The position numbers were made by a program, and so were the translations under genes. 64,000 bases of DNA from Hypsibius dujardini. Its lineage: Eukaryota > Tardigrada > Eutardigrada > Parachela > Hypsibiidae. Location: contig LRSR01008821.1 in the NCBI GenBank assembly GCA_001579985.1, forward strand, positions 62,001 to 126,000. Reading direction: 5' to 3'. Below the pieces are notes generated by a model. The model worked only from the letters and a program-made list of their open reading frames with translations. It made no database searches and was not told where the DNA came from. Shown here one piece after another: positions 33,022-45,082 of this stretch (within the stretch, counting starts at the first letter, position 1; each line of letters begins with the position of its first letter).

Positions 33022-36000
33022 GATTAGGGGTCTGCGCGGATCCAAAAATTCGATCCGTAGCCCGCACCGCAGTCTTTTTTTCGAACCGCAAACCGCACCG
33101 CACCGTCAAAAATATTAAGCCCACACCGCCGCAACGCGCGGGCTGGCATTGTCGAACCGCAAATCGCACCGCCAAATTTAGTATCACTGAACTTTTAAAA
33201 TTTATCGCGATTGTTCTATAAAAACAGAATGTCATCCTCCTTGTCAGATTCAAGAATGGAACGCTCGTCAATAATAAGGAAGCCAGTTTTGCTAAATAAC
33301 CGCTCGCTCACCACGCTTCCACCGGGAGTGGCAAGATACTTCTTTGTAGTTTTGCCAGTCCTGGAAATAGTGCTTCATTCGCTTTCCAAAACTCTGCTGC
33401 ATCCTCAATCTGGCTTTGACATATAAGGTGTTGATACCGAGTGACTTCATCCGTCTCCGTGACAGTATCCACCCGGTCTTTGTATTCCGATGAGTCGAAT
33501 ATTGACGAAGCCCGCTGTGTAGGAGCGGGGGGGGGAGGGCTCTGTCAGTGCCGGTAATTTGAGGCGAACCAGATTGAGAACCTCCAAGATTTCATAGGGC
33601 TCAAACATCCGCAGTTTGCAAAGGGCTGGTTCAAAAAATAGGCAATCTTGTGCTCCGGTTGCAGTGCACACTTATCTGTGAAATTTTGTCAAGAGCAGCT
33701 GAGCAAGTGTGAGTAGGGCGGGGTGTCGGAATGGAACTCCTATAAAAAAACGTTCACTGAACAATCAGATGCATATCATCAGTTAACTTATTGTCACCAT
33801 GCCCCCCTCCCTGTCTGCCTGCGTGTTTGTTTGTCGGTCTGTCTGACTGTCTGTGAGTCAGTCTGTCTGTCTACCTGCCTGCCTGTCAGTCGGTCTTTTT
33901 AACTGGATGTTTATATGAATGTTTTCTTTAACTTTATTCGATTGCCGTACGTGTATTTTTTTGTTGATCAATGGTCTTTTATTCTTGCGATCTGTCGCTC
34001 AGTCTGTGAATTTGTGATGGGCAACTTACTTTGCAAATCTTCTGCAGATGTTTGCAGGTTTGAACTACGAGATGAAGCGTTGGGGTACTGCTACCACTAA
34101 ATTCATCAGTGGCATTTTTGAAAGGCTTGAGCAGTACAACAAGATCGTTCTATAGATCTTCCAGCCAGGCATTTCATCTCCCTCGTTTCGGTCTCCCAAA
34201 TTTTTTTTGACTTCGCCATATTGTTCTTGAATTGACTCCAACATGATGACGTGCGAATTCCAGCGGGTTGGAACTGTAAAATGCCGCATGTCAGCCGCTG
34301 TGTAACTACAGAGCTATTAAACTTTTGTCTTTCTCTTGTCTGCTTAAATACGTACTTGCCTTTTTCTTATTTGTCTGTCTGCTTGTCTACATTTCTGCCA
34401 GATGATCAGTCTGTCTATCTGTGTGTATGCGTATTTTGTCCGAAAACGTACCTCCCTATCCGATTGTCATCTACCTAGTCGTCCGTCATAACTTACTTGC
34501 TGTTTTAAGCGTCTTCCTCAGCTTTCTCGAGAGACCGTTCCGTTTGAAATATTCCACCAATTCTTTAGTAGTGCGCAGAAGTGGCGGAACGGGCTCCACG
34601 CCAGAAACCGCTCCGGTTCCCGAAATTTTGCCGAACGTACTTATCTTTGAAAGTGTCATCGAGGCTGGTATTGATTCGGTGGCAGATGCACGTGAAGCGA
34701 GTCATAGACAGTTTTCTTTTACTTCGAATTCCTGCGAAGAGCGAACCGCTGTAAAGCCGCTTTATATTGTAGTATAGTGTTGCTAAATAACGTTTTTTCA
34801 ACTCAAATAAGTTAAGAATATATCTGCAAGGATTTTTCACTGAAAATTTTAAATTGGACAAAAAATAATTAGTCTAAATTGGAGGACGTTTTGGCTAGTC
34901 AGTTTGTTATTCAGTTTTACATCTGGATATTAAAGGCTTTGATCGTATTGGCTGCGCCGTCTGTGACAAACAGCGTATTCTGAAAGATCAGCTCAGAAAG
35001 ATCATGGGATTGTTGAAGTGTCCTCAACGAATTCGCGGATATTTTTTCCAGATTTCGATGCCCCGTCATACTCCGTCATCAACAATGAACGCTCGATCAG
35101 TTTCCAACCCAAATAGTAGTGGACTATCCAACTATATCTTACATAGCCAATCCAATGTAGTCGGTTTAAGTGTGAATCTCCTTCCATCCGTCCAGTTTTT
35201 TGCCACTACAATAATCGTAAAAAGCTATAATGCGACATGATTTGAAAATTTTATTAAAAAGTTATCAAATAAACAGCATAACAGTTGTACGAAAACATAA
35301 AATACGTAAATATTTTGATAAAGTTAATTTCATCGTTAACGTTTTAGGATCAGCATCAATCAACTAAAAATTTATTTTCAATCAATCAATATAGCAGCTA
35401 ATCCGACACAATAGCATTACAATCGATTTGTTAAACCGGCCAAAAAATCAGTTATCATATACGAAACGCACTTTTGACGAGCTCAGGCCCGATCAAATCC
35501 CAAACTTCTTTTGCCTTTTCTTCAATCCACCGATTGATGGTGGTGGGATGAGGTACAAGATCCGCATAAAACTTAAGAGAGAAGTCGAAACGCCTGCCGA
35601 CTTACACCGCTGCAAGTATTGAATCAATAAATCCATCACTGGTTACATTGGTGAAGGCGCAAAAATCCTTGGCAACAAACGAAACACATGCATCCATCAG
35701 CTTCTTCTTGTGGCCATTTAACAGTTGGCTGAAAATACGGTGTGACTTGCCTCTGACTTTCTTGCGTCATTTCGGAGAAACAATTTTTTTGAAAATGCCG
35801 TTTCAAGGTTGAGGTCCCCGAGCTGTGAGACGACTTCTAGGTGTACACTTTCTCACAGCTTCTGCAGCGGCAAACGGAACGGGCTTCGAAGAATCTTCCG
35901 ACTGTAGCAGGCCAAATTTCTTCCAAACGACAGTGTCAGATTTCAAAAACGGGTTTGGAATAATTCGAAGAGAGCCCTTTCGGAGCAGTTTTTTTACCTC

Positions 36001-36510
36001 CTCTAATGTAGGGATGCGAAGTTCGGGTTTAGTTTTAGAATTGGCTGAATGTTGACCCAGACGCTGTTTTACTTTCACAATAGGCACTTCAGATTTGTTG
36101 TGGCTCGACGACGAAGACATTTCAAATTTTTATTCAAAAAGAAAATCGTTAAAACGTTTTTGCACTGCGGATCTCTTGTGTAAAAATATGTACGACTACC
36201 GAGTGCCAAAAACGATGCCAAAATGTGACTTTAAATCAGGCATTTGGGTTGCTGAACTGATGTTCCATTTTAATGCCTCTACGCCGTACCCAAGCACTTT
36301 TCGAAAAGTCAATAAATCAACAGACTCTCTCTCTCTTGCTCCAGCACAAAATCATAACGATGAAATTTCATGTTTCTTTGCTTAATTTTTAGAAATTCGT
36401 TAAAAAAGGCGACAAGTACGGTTCGCGGCGGGTTCAAAAAGGGAAACCGCGGCGGCACCGCAACCCGCAGTTAATCCCAAACTGCACCGCCGCGGCCCGT
36501 CACACGAGTT
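33022..36510 (-). mobile_element. hAT-superfamily DNA transposon, decayed
   Basis: GC-rich ends (AGGGGTCTGCGCGG from about 33,026 and GCGGCCCGTCACACG to about 36,507) enclose about 3.5 kb with a minus-strand transposase. The ends contain subterminal CCGCACCGC and complementary repeats, common in animal hAT elements. Eight-base target duplications could not be settled. A TGTC/TGCC microsatellite (about 33,815-33,900) and a related CT/TGTC tract (about 34,325-34,440) lie within it, so it has also gained simple-sequence insertions. Confidence 0.82.
33230..36120 (-). pseudogene. hAT transposase relic
   Basis: The ATG at 36,120 begins MSSSSSHNKSEVP. A BED zinc finger follows: W-K-K-F-G-L-L near 35,925, then CRSCEKVYT and GTSTLKRHF in a shifted frame near 35,860-35,780. 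Further downstream are P-T-T-I-N-R-W-I-E (about 35,535), L-L-M-T-E-Y-D-G-A-S-K-S-G-K-N (about 35,075), and T-R-W-N-S-H-V-I-M-L-E-S-I (about 34,260), a hallmark of hAT cores. The C-terminal dimerisation domain, G-G-S-V-V-S-E-R-L-F-S-K-T-G, lies near 33,320. Several frame changes and stops separate these blocks, so no full protein can be made. Confidence 0.8.
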
Positions 36511-37389
36511 ATTAGTTCAACTCAGATCAGTCAATTAAGAATAGAACCTTAATTTGTGGAAACATCGGAGCCTGGGAGATGAACGAAGCGATGACACATA
36601 CAGTAGAGTGAATGATTGACGAATTTAAAAAAATTTGTTTGGCAAACAGATGGGCCTAACAAATAAGTGAACACCCTGCCGGGCACTCGGGAGGTCATGC
36701 GTTAGGCTATCCATTCTCCAAGTTCAGGGAAGACAGTCCATTTCCAACTGAACGGAAAGTCGTTCACTATCCGGCCGATAAACCTTCAACCGATTGAGCT
36801 GATATCACTATACTTGATCGCTCCGTTATACAATTAACCCCTTTGTATTTTCCACAACTCGGACAAAAAAACCGGTCGACAATTGGATTTGAGACGGATC
36901 GACCTATTCAAATGTCAGAAAATCTGTTTGGGTTGGTCAGATCGGGGAATACCGACGGTTAATGAAAGTACTGTAATACATGGGATGCAAAATTCGGTTG
37001 GACGAACTAGGTGTCTTCCCAGTAGCGTGCCAATGTTTTGTGAAAATTTACTTGCAAATATTTCCGTCAAGTGTGTATGGTCAATCTGAAGGTCATGTCG
37101 GATACTTGATCTAAATCCGGAAAGTTGAGATTCTGATGTTAATGTGAACAACTCGTTGCGAAACAAGAGGATAATGGCGTACGTTTGACGGTCAGAGACG
37201 AGATGGATGGTAGTGAGCAAAGTGCACAGTAAATTTAGACAGTACTAGTAGAGGATTTGCATATAATGAATCGTGACTTCATTGAGCATCTGATTGAGCA
37301 TCCATAGTCCGGATTGCATGGCCACCGTTTATACCAGTCAATAACTATTCTTTTGACCATCGTACACAAAAACTAAGACTTATTAACTT
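36511..37389. other. Flank of the Gypsy fossil
   Basis: No clear gene. Part of it probably belongs to the 5' side of the Gypsy pol fossil, but I cannot place gag or protease, nor a 5' LTR. Confidence 0.4.
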
Positions 37390-40300
37390 CGTGATCTTTG
37401 TGCGGATTTGGGTTGGGGCAACAAGGTCACGATTGCCGACAAGTACCCAATTCCGAATGTTGACGACTGCCTAGATTGAATGACTGGTTGTCATTTCTTT
37501 ATCATGGCTACTGCAATGTATTGCTTGACCAGCATCTGCCTCAGAGTTTGTACACCGCATTTTACTGGTGACGTATTGTTTTAAGGCGGCAGACTTACAT
37601 CATGGAACTCAAAGGATTTTTCCGTTGAATAATTAGCACAGGATTTCTGTGTTCTGAAAGGGATTGGCATGGCTAAAAAATCTTGTTGAAGCTGGAAATG
37701 CATAGATTATCAATGGAGCTCCATTGCGCAAAGGAAGAGCATCATGGACAGTAAGCGTTAAGGATGTTTTGTGGAACCAATGCATGGCAATCGTGGGACG
37801 TCGTGGAAGAAGTTATGGAGCGCTGTGATCTACATGAAGCTTTATGTCGCTGGGAAACTTTTGCTGCTTTGGAGAGTCCGATGGAGCCCATTGGAGCTAT
37901 GTGGAGATGTTACAGCTACAAATGGAAAAGGCGTTTTTAGCTTTGTGGAGCTGATGGAGCTCTTTGACCCTTTTGTGTTACTGAAATTCTGTCATAATAT
38001 ATTGAATTCTGCGACAATTGAGCCACTAAATTACAATTTTAGACGCTAATATGTTAACGTACGACAAAGACGACATTCCGCTGCCATCAATAAAATTCTA
38101 GACAGGATTGCGAACTGATAAAAAAATTACTGAAAAAAAGAGATGACAGGCTGGGGAACAGTCTCACTATTTTCAGTTTGCCGTTTGTGATGAGCCCACA
38201 AACTTATGAACCTACTGAATGAAAGGCGGTAGGCGTAAACAGTGAACCGCAGCAAGTTTCTCCGCCAGCTGTATTTTTAATCTTCGTACCTTATTTGTTG
38301 ATGGCAATAATGGCTATCCGCGTTGTTTATGACCGGTGCTAATATTAATGTAAGTTTATAGACGGTTAGCTACAAACCGCCTGCGAAACTGATCAATTTG
38401 TAGTCGCACTGCGTTTGAACAATTTCGGCAACAGCATTCGACCGCAGTGTCTTGCTATATGTTGTCCATTTGCGATCAGAAAAATATGTTTTCCTATTTT
38501 CGGGTTAAGAGCTATATTGTTGTCACAAATTAATAGAGCAGTACTACACCGGGACTCATTTCGGAAGCGTTCCTGTGGTAGTTGTTGCTGGGCTGCCTAC
38601 CGGAACGGCTGCAGGTGTTTGGGGGACCACTCCAAACTTTAAAGTTGATTTTTGTCAGAGCTTTCTATTTACATCACTTCTGGCCCGTTTTAGGTTTGCA
38701 TCGAGGAGATGATAGAAATGACGGTGATTATCTTCCCTGGGTGAATGACGTTGCGGAATTCACGCGAGAAGGCTCATTGTTCGTTTGCCCATAGTACGCA
38801 AATTGAAGTAATTTGCCCGTTTCTAACCCAAAACAATTCTAGATCGACTGACATCGACAGAATTCTAATTCAAAACCAGGGGGCGGAACTACAACAATTT
38901 GATTGGTCGTTTAGCCACCGCACTAGACTACAATAATCTTGAAGGTTTCTGACCCAAATATTATTTTATGGCAGCGCTGATACCGTTACCGTGTTTCAAT
39001 GACAATACCGTTACCGTGTCAATCGATCAAGCATCGGTTAACCAAAACGACCAATGATCTGAGCAAACGAAATGACTTATGCCACTCAATTCGAATCGAT
39101 GCTTTGGTTAAAAAATATATCTCAGTCTTGAGTACTGGGATTGAACGAACAATCAAAACGCTGTAGCTCCGCCTCCTGACTGTCAATCAATATTCAATAT
39201 ATTACAATGGGTTCAGAACATAGTTTGATCATAAGATAGATCAATTTGATTGATGTCAGCAACCAACGACCAACAGATTGCTTTAGTTCCTACCCCAGTC
39301 CTCTGATTAAAATTCGGCTGATGCCAATCGATTCAAAACGTTGCTGGTTAAACATTTTAAAGATTAAAAAATTAGAATTCTTTAAGTCATATTCTACCCA
39401 TGACTTGGGCGGTACAAATTGTTACTCTCTTGGTGTTTAGCCGATCGTATTAAATTGCTAATCATTTCAGGCGCAAGGATATCACTACACACACAGTAGC
39501 GCAGAGAGCACTAAAATCTCATTAAACTAGTAACGTTTTAAACAACGCAGATCGGTGTCATGCTCACAATTCAGGTTTCAGTAGTGCCATAAAAGACGGG
39601 CATTATGGTAAGCTGAACGGGGTCTTGCATCCTAATAATTTGAAATGTCGTTGTTAAAAAAGTTATTAGTCCAGACCACGGAGTTGCGTCTGTACAAATT
39701 ATTATTTTATAGTACCACGTGTCTCCACATAACTCCGTTAAGCGACACGTAGCTGCACGTACTACTACTTAGCACCACTTAGCTCCTTGTTGCTCCTGAC
39801 AGCTCCAGGTAGCACCTTGCAGCTCAACGTATCTTGACGTAACTCCATGCAGTCATTTCAAGTCCTTAGGCTTTATCTGCAATTCCAACAAGTGCCATTT
39901 ATTGAACAGCAAGGTACGCGTGCTGGGTTTTCTCATAGGTCAAGAGGGAATCGTGACGGATCCGGAGAAGTCTCGGGCAGCCAGAGAATTTCCGCAACCA
40001 AAAAACCTTAAAGCTGTGAAGTCCTTCGTGGAACTCTTTAGTTAATATTGATGGTTCGTTCGGAATTCTGCCAGAATCGCCGGACCTCTCCGTGATTTCA
40101 TGAAGACGGCTGTCACCTTCCTCTGGGGAAATAGAGTACAGGCAGCCTTCGAACACATAAAAGTCTTATTACCCCTTCTTTTTTCAGCTTTTGTAATTTC
40201 AAAAAGGAAAGAAAAATTTATCCGGACGCGTCTGGATACACTGTCGTACTGGTTATTGCCCAGCAAAATTAGCAGAACCGGGAGAGGTTCATCTGTTACG

Positions 40301-41560
40301 GTAGCTGCCGGCTGTCATCGGTGGAGACATAGGACCATGCGACAGAGCACGAAAGACCGACCATTGTCCGAGCGTGCAATAAATACCGAGTGTACCTGCT
40401 GGGCCGGAGGGTGAAATGTCTCATCAACCGTCGCTCATTGTGCTGGTTGATGAACATCCAGAACCGAGCAGCCGGTTGGTGCGGTGAGTGATATGTCTAC
40501 AGAAATTCACGTTGGACATCGTATCGCATGTGAAACTTCGGTAAGAACCTCAAAACGTGTTTGTGGTTTCGAATTCCTTGTGCCCGAAGGTTTTAGATGT
40601 TTCCATGACAACCCATTGAACGGACTTCTCCGGTTTAGTCGAACCACCCTCGTGAAGGTCAAAACTCACTTTTTCTGGCCTGAGCTGATTCTTTACATCA
40701 AGCGGTACGTGAACTAATGCCACGACTGAGATTCCCAACCAGGGAACACCCTTTGTGAATGGACTGAATCAAAACTGTACCAGCTTCTTAACGCCCAGTG
40801 CGCCGAAACGTCTGATTACCGTCCACAGTGCAATGGAAACTGCGAACGATTCAACTCGACATCAATAAGGATGCTGTCGAAGTACGTGGACTCCAACCAG
40901 TGGACGTAAGACATCTCCAGTACGTGGCTTCTGTATACAACACATCGGTCTACAACACGTTCCAATTGTCACAATTCAAAATGCCTTTCGGGCGCAATCC
41001 TACTCTACCGGGGGGTCTGGCTCTCTCTACGGCAACGTACCCGTTCATCGAGGATGTGAAGATTCGAATGGTTTACGTCTACGCTGAGGCTGCGGCTCTG
41101 ATGGAGACCAAGCACAATCCGACCTACGCGGGAGACTACCACCCGGATGAGCAATGAGGTTTATGACTTCGTATCGGTATTTAATTCGTCTGGCCGTCAG
41201 AAGAAGGCAGTGAAGCTCTTGAGCCGCTAGTACGCCCCGTACCGGGGGATCCGGCCCAACGAACTGGTGAACTACGCGATGGAAAAACAGACCAAGAGAA
41301 GAAAAAACACCCTCGTTGTGCATGTTTCTAAGATGAAGCCATGCAAAGACCAAATTAAATGCAAAAACTCCGACTCGGAAGATAGAACTGGCAGGTTCCC
41401 GCAAACAAACCCTGAATCCCGCACGGTCGGATGGGTGAAGGTGAAGGACGTGGTAGTTTCTGCGGTGGTTTACTTCTCGCCGTTCATCGCACTCCAAAAA
41501 AGTTTGGACTTGAAGAAGCGAACGTCGCGTCGTGTGAGGCCTGCTAAAGAAAACGCTGAA
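37390..41560 (+). mobile_element. Ty3/Gypsy LTR-retrotransposon pol fossil
   Basis: Parts of a Gypsy pol region are readable in order on the plus strand: the start of reverse transcriptase (37,390-37,620), the end of reverse transcriptase (from about 39,850), RNase H (about 40,070-40,330), the zinc-binding part of integrase (about 40,560-40,720), the integrase core (about 40,780-41,150) and the integrase C-terminal region (to about 41,345). It is interrupted by a 2.2 kb repeat. The element is broken many times over and clearly old. Its own LTRs could not be matched in the window. Confidence 0.8.
37690..39845. mobile_element. Unclassified repeat inserted in the Gypsy reverse transcriptase
   Basis: Gypsy similarity breaks off near 37,640 and resumes near 39,850. 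The intervening sequence has subrepeats of the type GGAGCTATGTGGAG at its left side (about 37,760-37,935). The reverse complement GGAGTTATGTGGAGA-like units lie at its right side (about 39,715-39,845). The ends therefore resemble subterminal inverted repeats of a DNA transposon. The interior has no recognisable protein. Exact borders are approximate. Confidence 0.5.
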
Positions 41561-41689
41561 TAGAAGCCCGCTTTTTATCTTCAGTCCCTCCTGGTTTTGA
41601 GAGTGTTTACTCGTGCTCGTTTTTCATTTTTTTGGCATTTTTTTGTGAAATTGTTTGCTCTCAAAGTTTATTGTATTGCGCGCGGTGCC

Positions 41690-42330
41690 CTCCGCCACCA
41701 CACTGATTGTGGCCGAATATCTCGTAGAACGGGTTTTCCTCACTCACGGCTGCCCGTCCAAAACATCGACAGATAAGAACACACATTTCACCGGCGCCAT
41801 GATGCAGTAAATTTTGAAAATCGAGTTCGTTGAATGAGTTTTCAATACAATGGAAAATGAAACCTCCGGTTTCTCCGCATTTTAGCTCGTTTTTGGCCGG
41901 TCGCCTGTGAGTCTGTTAGACATGGCAATAGATTACATTAGTTTGACTGAGATAGAGTACTCTTCTTCTTACAGCGAGGCCACCGCCGGTTGACTGGAGA
42001 GGGCCCGCAAATTTGCCAAGAAACAATTGAGTCGCACACACGACGAAAAAGCCCCGCGCTTAGATGCCTAGCGGTCTACCGTACTTATGCAATCGCAAAC
42101 CTCATTTTCAGATGAAAACTCGTCCCATCTCCCGGTCTCGCTAATAAACTCGTGAAGTACTGGCTGGGTCCTTGCCGCTTCATAGCAGTTTCCGATTACG
42201 GAGCCAACGGCGAAATCAAACTCTTGATCGGTCGAAGGATATCTTTTGTTTTCAGGTTGAGGTGTTTAAACATTACGTCCCCTATTCCGAAACGACGGAG
42301 AAGGCCAAGCTTAAAATCTTGAACCGGTCA
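41690..42330 (+). mobile_element. Second Gypsy integrase fragment
   Basis: A further piece of integrase core followed by an integrase C-terminal region appears downstream of the first integrase. Two Gypsy copies, or a rearranged one, must therefore lie side by side. It is broken and old. Confidence 0.55.
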
Positions 42331-43667
42331 ATTTGATATCGTGGAAGCTGGCAACCCCGCAACTAAAAACCTGGACGTTTCGACGTTGTTTGAAGGTCCT
42401 CGCGAAGTGAACGTACCGGTGGCGGTGACGGCATTTACCGTTGAGTCTGAGCTTTGAATGACACAACCGTTGATCCGCGACCCAAGCGGAAAACCGCTTG
42501 TCACAAGCGCTACGGTTTCTTCGTAATACCAATGTTTTTCATGTTATTCCTTTTTATTATTGTAAGATTCTTTCCAGTTCTCTCTGCGGTAAGCCCATTC
42601 ACCGGCAGGATGGAAAACTCCTTTGAGATCACCGTTCATGCTTCGGAAAGCCAGAGAGGACTTGGCACCGCCACCACAAGCCGTTGTGGCAGTCCCGGAT
42701 GTTAACAATTCGTCCGTCACTCCGTCGATTTGTCCGCCAGCACCGGCGAGACTCAACGGCATTGCAAGCGTTATCCCCGGGGCGGGAAACGACACAACAA
42801 ACGTCCGCGCCCCGAGCATCGTACTAGCGCTTCATCGCGGTCCGACTCCCGCCCCAACCGAGAGTTCCGTCAACCGTCTCGCCGAATTCCAAACAACTAC
42901 AAAGCCCACGGTTACACATCTGCGTCCATCTTATTTTAAATCGTATATCTGGAGACTACTGTCTGTTCCAAACATTTTTATCAGCTGACCGCGTGCGATC
43001 TCTGGCTTGATGTTTGTGCACTTGACCGATACTCCGTTTTTCCACCAACGGTCAGGTTTTGACCGGAGATCAGGATTTGTCCATCTTCAAACGTGATCTT
43101 GATATGCTTTATCCGAGCCACACCCTCTCGCAAAACAATAATGTTTGCGAGCTGGCTCTCAAGATGCTGATGACAATGCCGATGTCCTTCTGTTTCGAGT
43201 GTTAACCTGTCGTTTATGGCGCCATCGGTCTTAACAATATTATTTACGAACAGGAGTGGGAGATCTTTGTTCTGGCCCCTATGCACGGTGTGGATATCTG
43301 CCGCTGCGCTCGACTTGTCCAATTTTTAACTGCGCCGAAAAATTAATTTAAAATTACCCTCCGTGTTTCGTCTGACTTGCAGCATTGCGGAGCCATCATT
43401 AGAACTGAGAACCGTTCTCAGCGCATGTGTGAGCGCTATGTACAGCCTTTTGAACTCTACACGGTTGATCCGGCAATAAACCCGTTTTCTTCTGTGACAA
43501 CCATTATATCCAAGCTCCGCGCCACAAGGTCTGTAATTGCGGTGAGTTTTCTAGCAATTAAAATCAGCGGGATATGGTCCAGAACGTCCGTATTCATCTT
43601 TGTCATCGTGAATCCGTTCCCGCCAACGCTCCATGCTGTCCCCACTATCATTTCACTGTGGATGAGA
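42331..43667 (+). mobile_element. Uncharacterised 3' part of the Gypsy region
   Basis: The segment lies downstream of integrase, where some Gypsy elements carry an extra gene. Overlapping frames exist on both strands. One plus-strand frame is interrupted by the solo LTR at 43,672 and continues after it, to about 44,375. I do not recognise the product, and it is fossil sequence. Confidence 0.35.
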
Positions 43668-43671
43668 CTCA

Positions 43672-44007
43672 TGTTGGGTGGTACCCAACATGCCACTTAC
43701 TAGTAGCATAGTCTATCTACCTAGTTAACCCATTCCTACCTACCCTCACATTCTATAATGTACTTACTCAGCTATTATTGCGTACATAATTCCGCCATGT
43801 CGGCAGGAAATAGTACGTTAGATCAGGAACTATTCCATATCCTTGACTATATAAGTGTGTGTTCTACAGTAATTTGGGACAGTTCCTACCTTTCCACTCT
43901 AACCTCCTCCACCAGTAAAGTCTTCCCTCAATTCTCCTCCTCGATTATTCAGTCTAATAGCTTGCATGTTCAGGTTCTTCCGTCCTAATAGGGACGAAGG
44001 CCTAACA
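43672..44007 (+). mobile_element. Solo LTR A (336 bp) with CTCA target duplication
   Basis: The segment starts TGTTGGGTGGTACCC and ends GGCCTAACA. It is flanked by a direct CTCA duplication (43,668-43,671 and 44,008-44,011), as expected for a Gypsy-type LTR insertion. It interrupts an older frame of the surrounding fossil. A related LTR of the same length lies in opposite orientation at 44,836-46,467. No internal region of its own element is present, so it is a solo LTR left by recombination. Confidence 0.85.
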
Positions 44008-44011
44008 CTCA

Positions 44012-44835
44012 TGACGAGAAGTTCCATGCGTCAAACGCTGGCTTTCGAAGAGGTGGAGACTCGGATTTTCACTCCGACCAGCACGAGAATGATTTTCGCT
44101 ATTTTGTCTCATGATGATTCCGACTGCTGCCCGAACATCACTGTGTGCTACTGTACCGCCCCTCAGCTGGATATTTCCGTCAACTTTCGAACTCAAGGCT
44201 GCGAAACCAAAAAGACTCTGACCTTTCAAGACGTAGAGCACTCCGTCATCGAGCACAATCCCGCCGATTTCACCTTCGGTGGCTTCAGATGCCAAGCCCG
44301 AGACTTTGGTTTTCACGTTGAAGCTTCTGGGACGCCGAGGTCGACACATCAATCTCCCGTTATCCGGTCGCATTGATTGCTTTAAACTGCTGGCGTATCG
44401 TTCAGAAGAAAATGTGCAGTGAGAAACGATGACGTCGGAAAACGGTGTGTCCTGGCAGTACGAACACTCCGGTCGCCACGCAAAAATGGTTGATAGTCCA
44501 GGAAAACGTCGTCCGCAATTGTGTTTTGGAACCAGTCATCTCAGGTCATCAGTGCTTCTGAGTACCAAAATTTGAACCATTTCATTGAGCTTGAAGGTGA
44601 ACTCCGAGAGTACTACTGCATTTTGGCTGAGATCAACCGAAAAATAGTGGTTATCACTTCGCAAAACTCCGCAATGTAGGTTGCGCAGATGATCGGCAGC
44701 CCAAATGCTACGCATTTTGATCTTTCAGCTTATCAGGAATTTTCAGGCGTTGTCGCTACGTTAATGCCACTTTCCACGGAGTTAACTTTCCCACCCCATG
44801 CAAGGTATCCATACTTCACCATAGTTACACCCAGG
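44012..44835 (+). mobile_element. Fossil Gypsy sequence between the two solo LTRs
   Basis: Continuation of the older fossil that solo LTR A entered. The plus-strand frame continues to about 44,375. Beyond that no coding sequence is recognisable. Confidence 0.4.
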
Positions 44836-45082
44836 TGTTAGGCCTTCGTCCTTACTAGGACTGCAAACCTGAAAATGCAAGCAATCAGCCTGAATAATAA
44901 GAGAAGAATCGTAATAAATTTTAGTGGTAGAGGAAATTAGAAGTGAAAAGAAAGAGCTGTCGCAGATTACTGTAAAACACATGCTTAATAGTCAGGAATA
45001 AGAATACTTCCTGATCTAACGTACTAGTTTCTGCCGACATGACGGAGCTATATACATGATAATAGCTAAGTAAGTATACTGA

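Noticed and set aside
33415-34500. Plus-strand frames in the 33-34.5 kb region
   Set aside because: They are antisense to the hAT transposase or consist of TGTC microsatellite.
38900-39480. Repeated ATCGAT and AATCAATC words as a possible CRISPR-like or satellite array
   Set aside because: Spacing is irregular and units are not conserved; a CRISPR array would not be expected in this nuclear eukaryotic DNA.
41045-41497. 150-codon minus-strand frame
   Set aside because: It is antisense to the integrase region of the Gypsy fossil, GC-richer only because of the sense coding.
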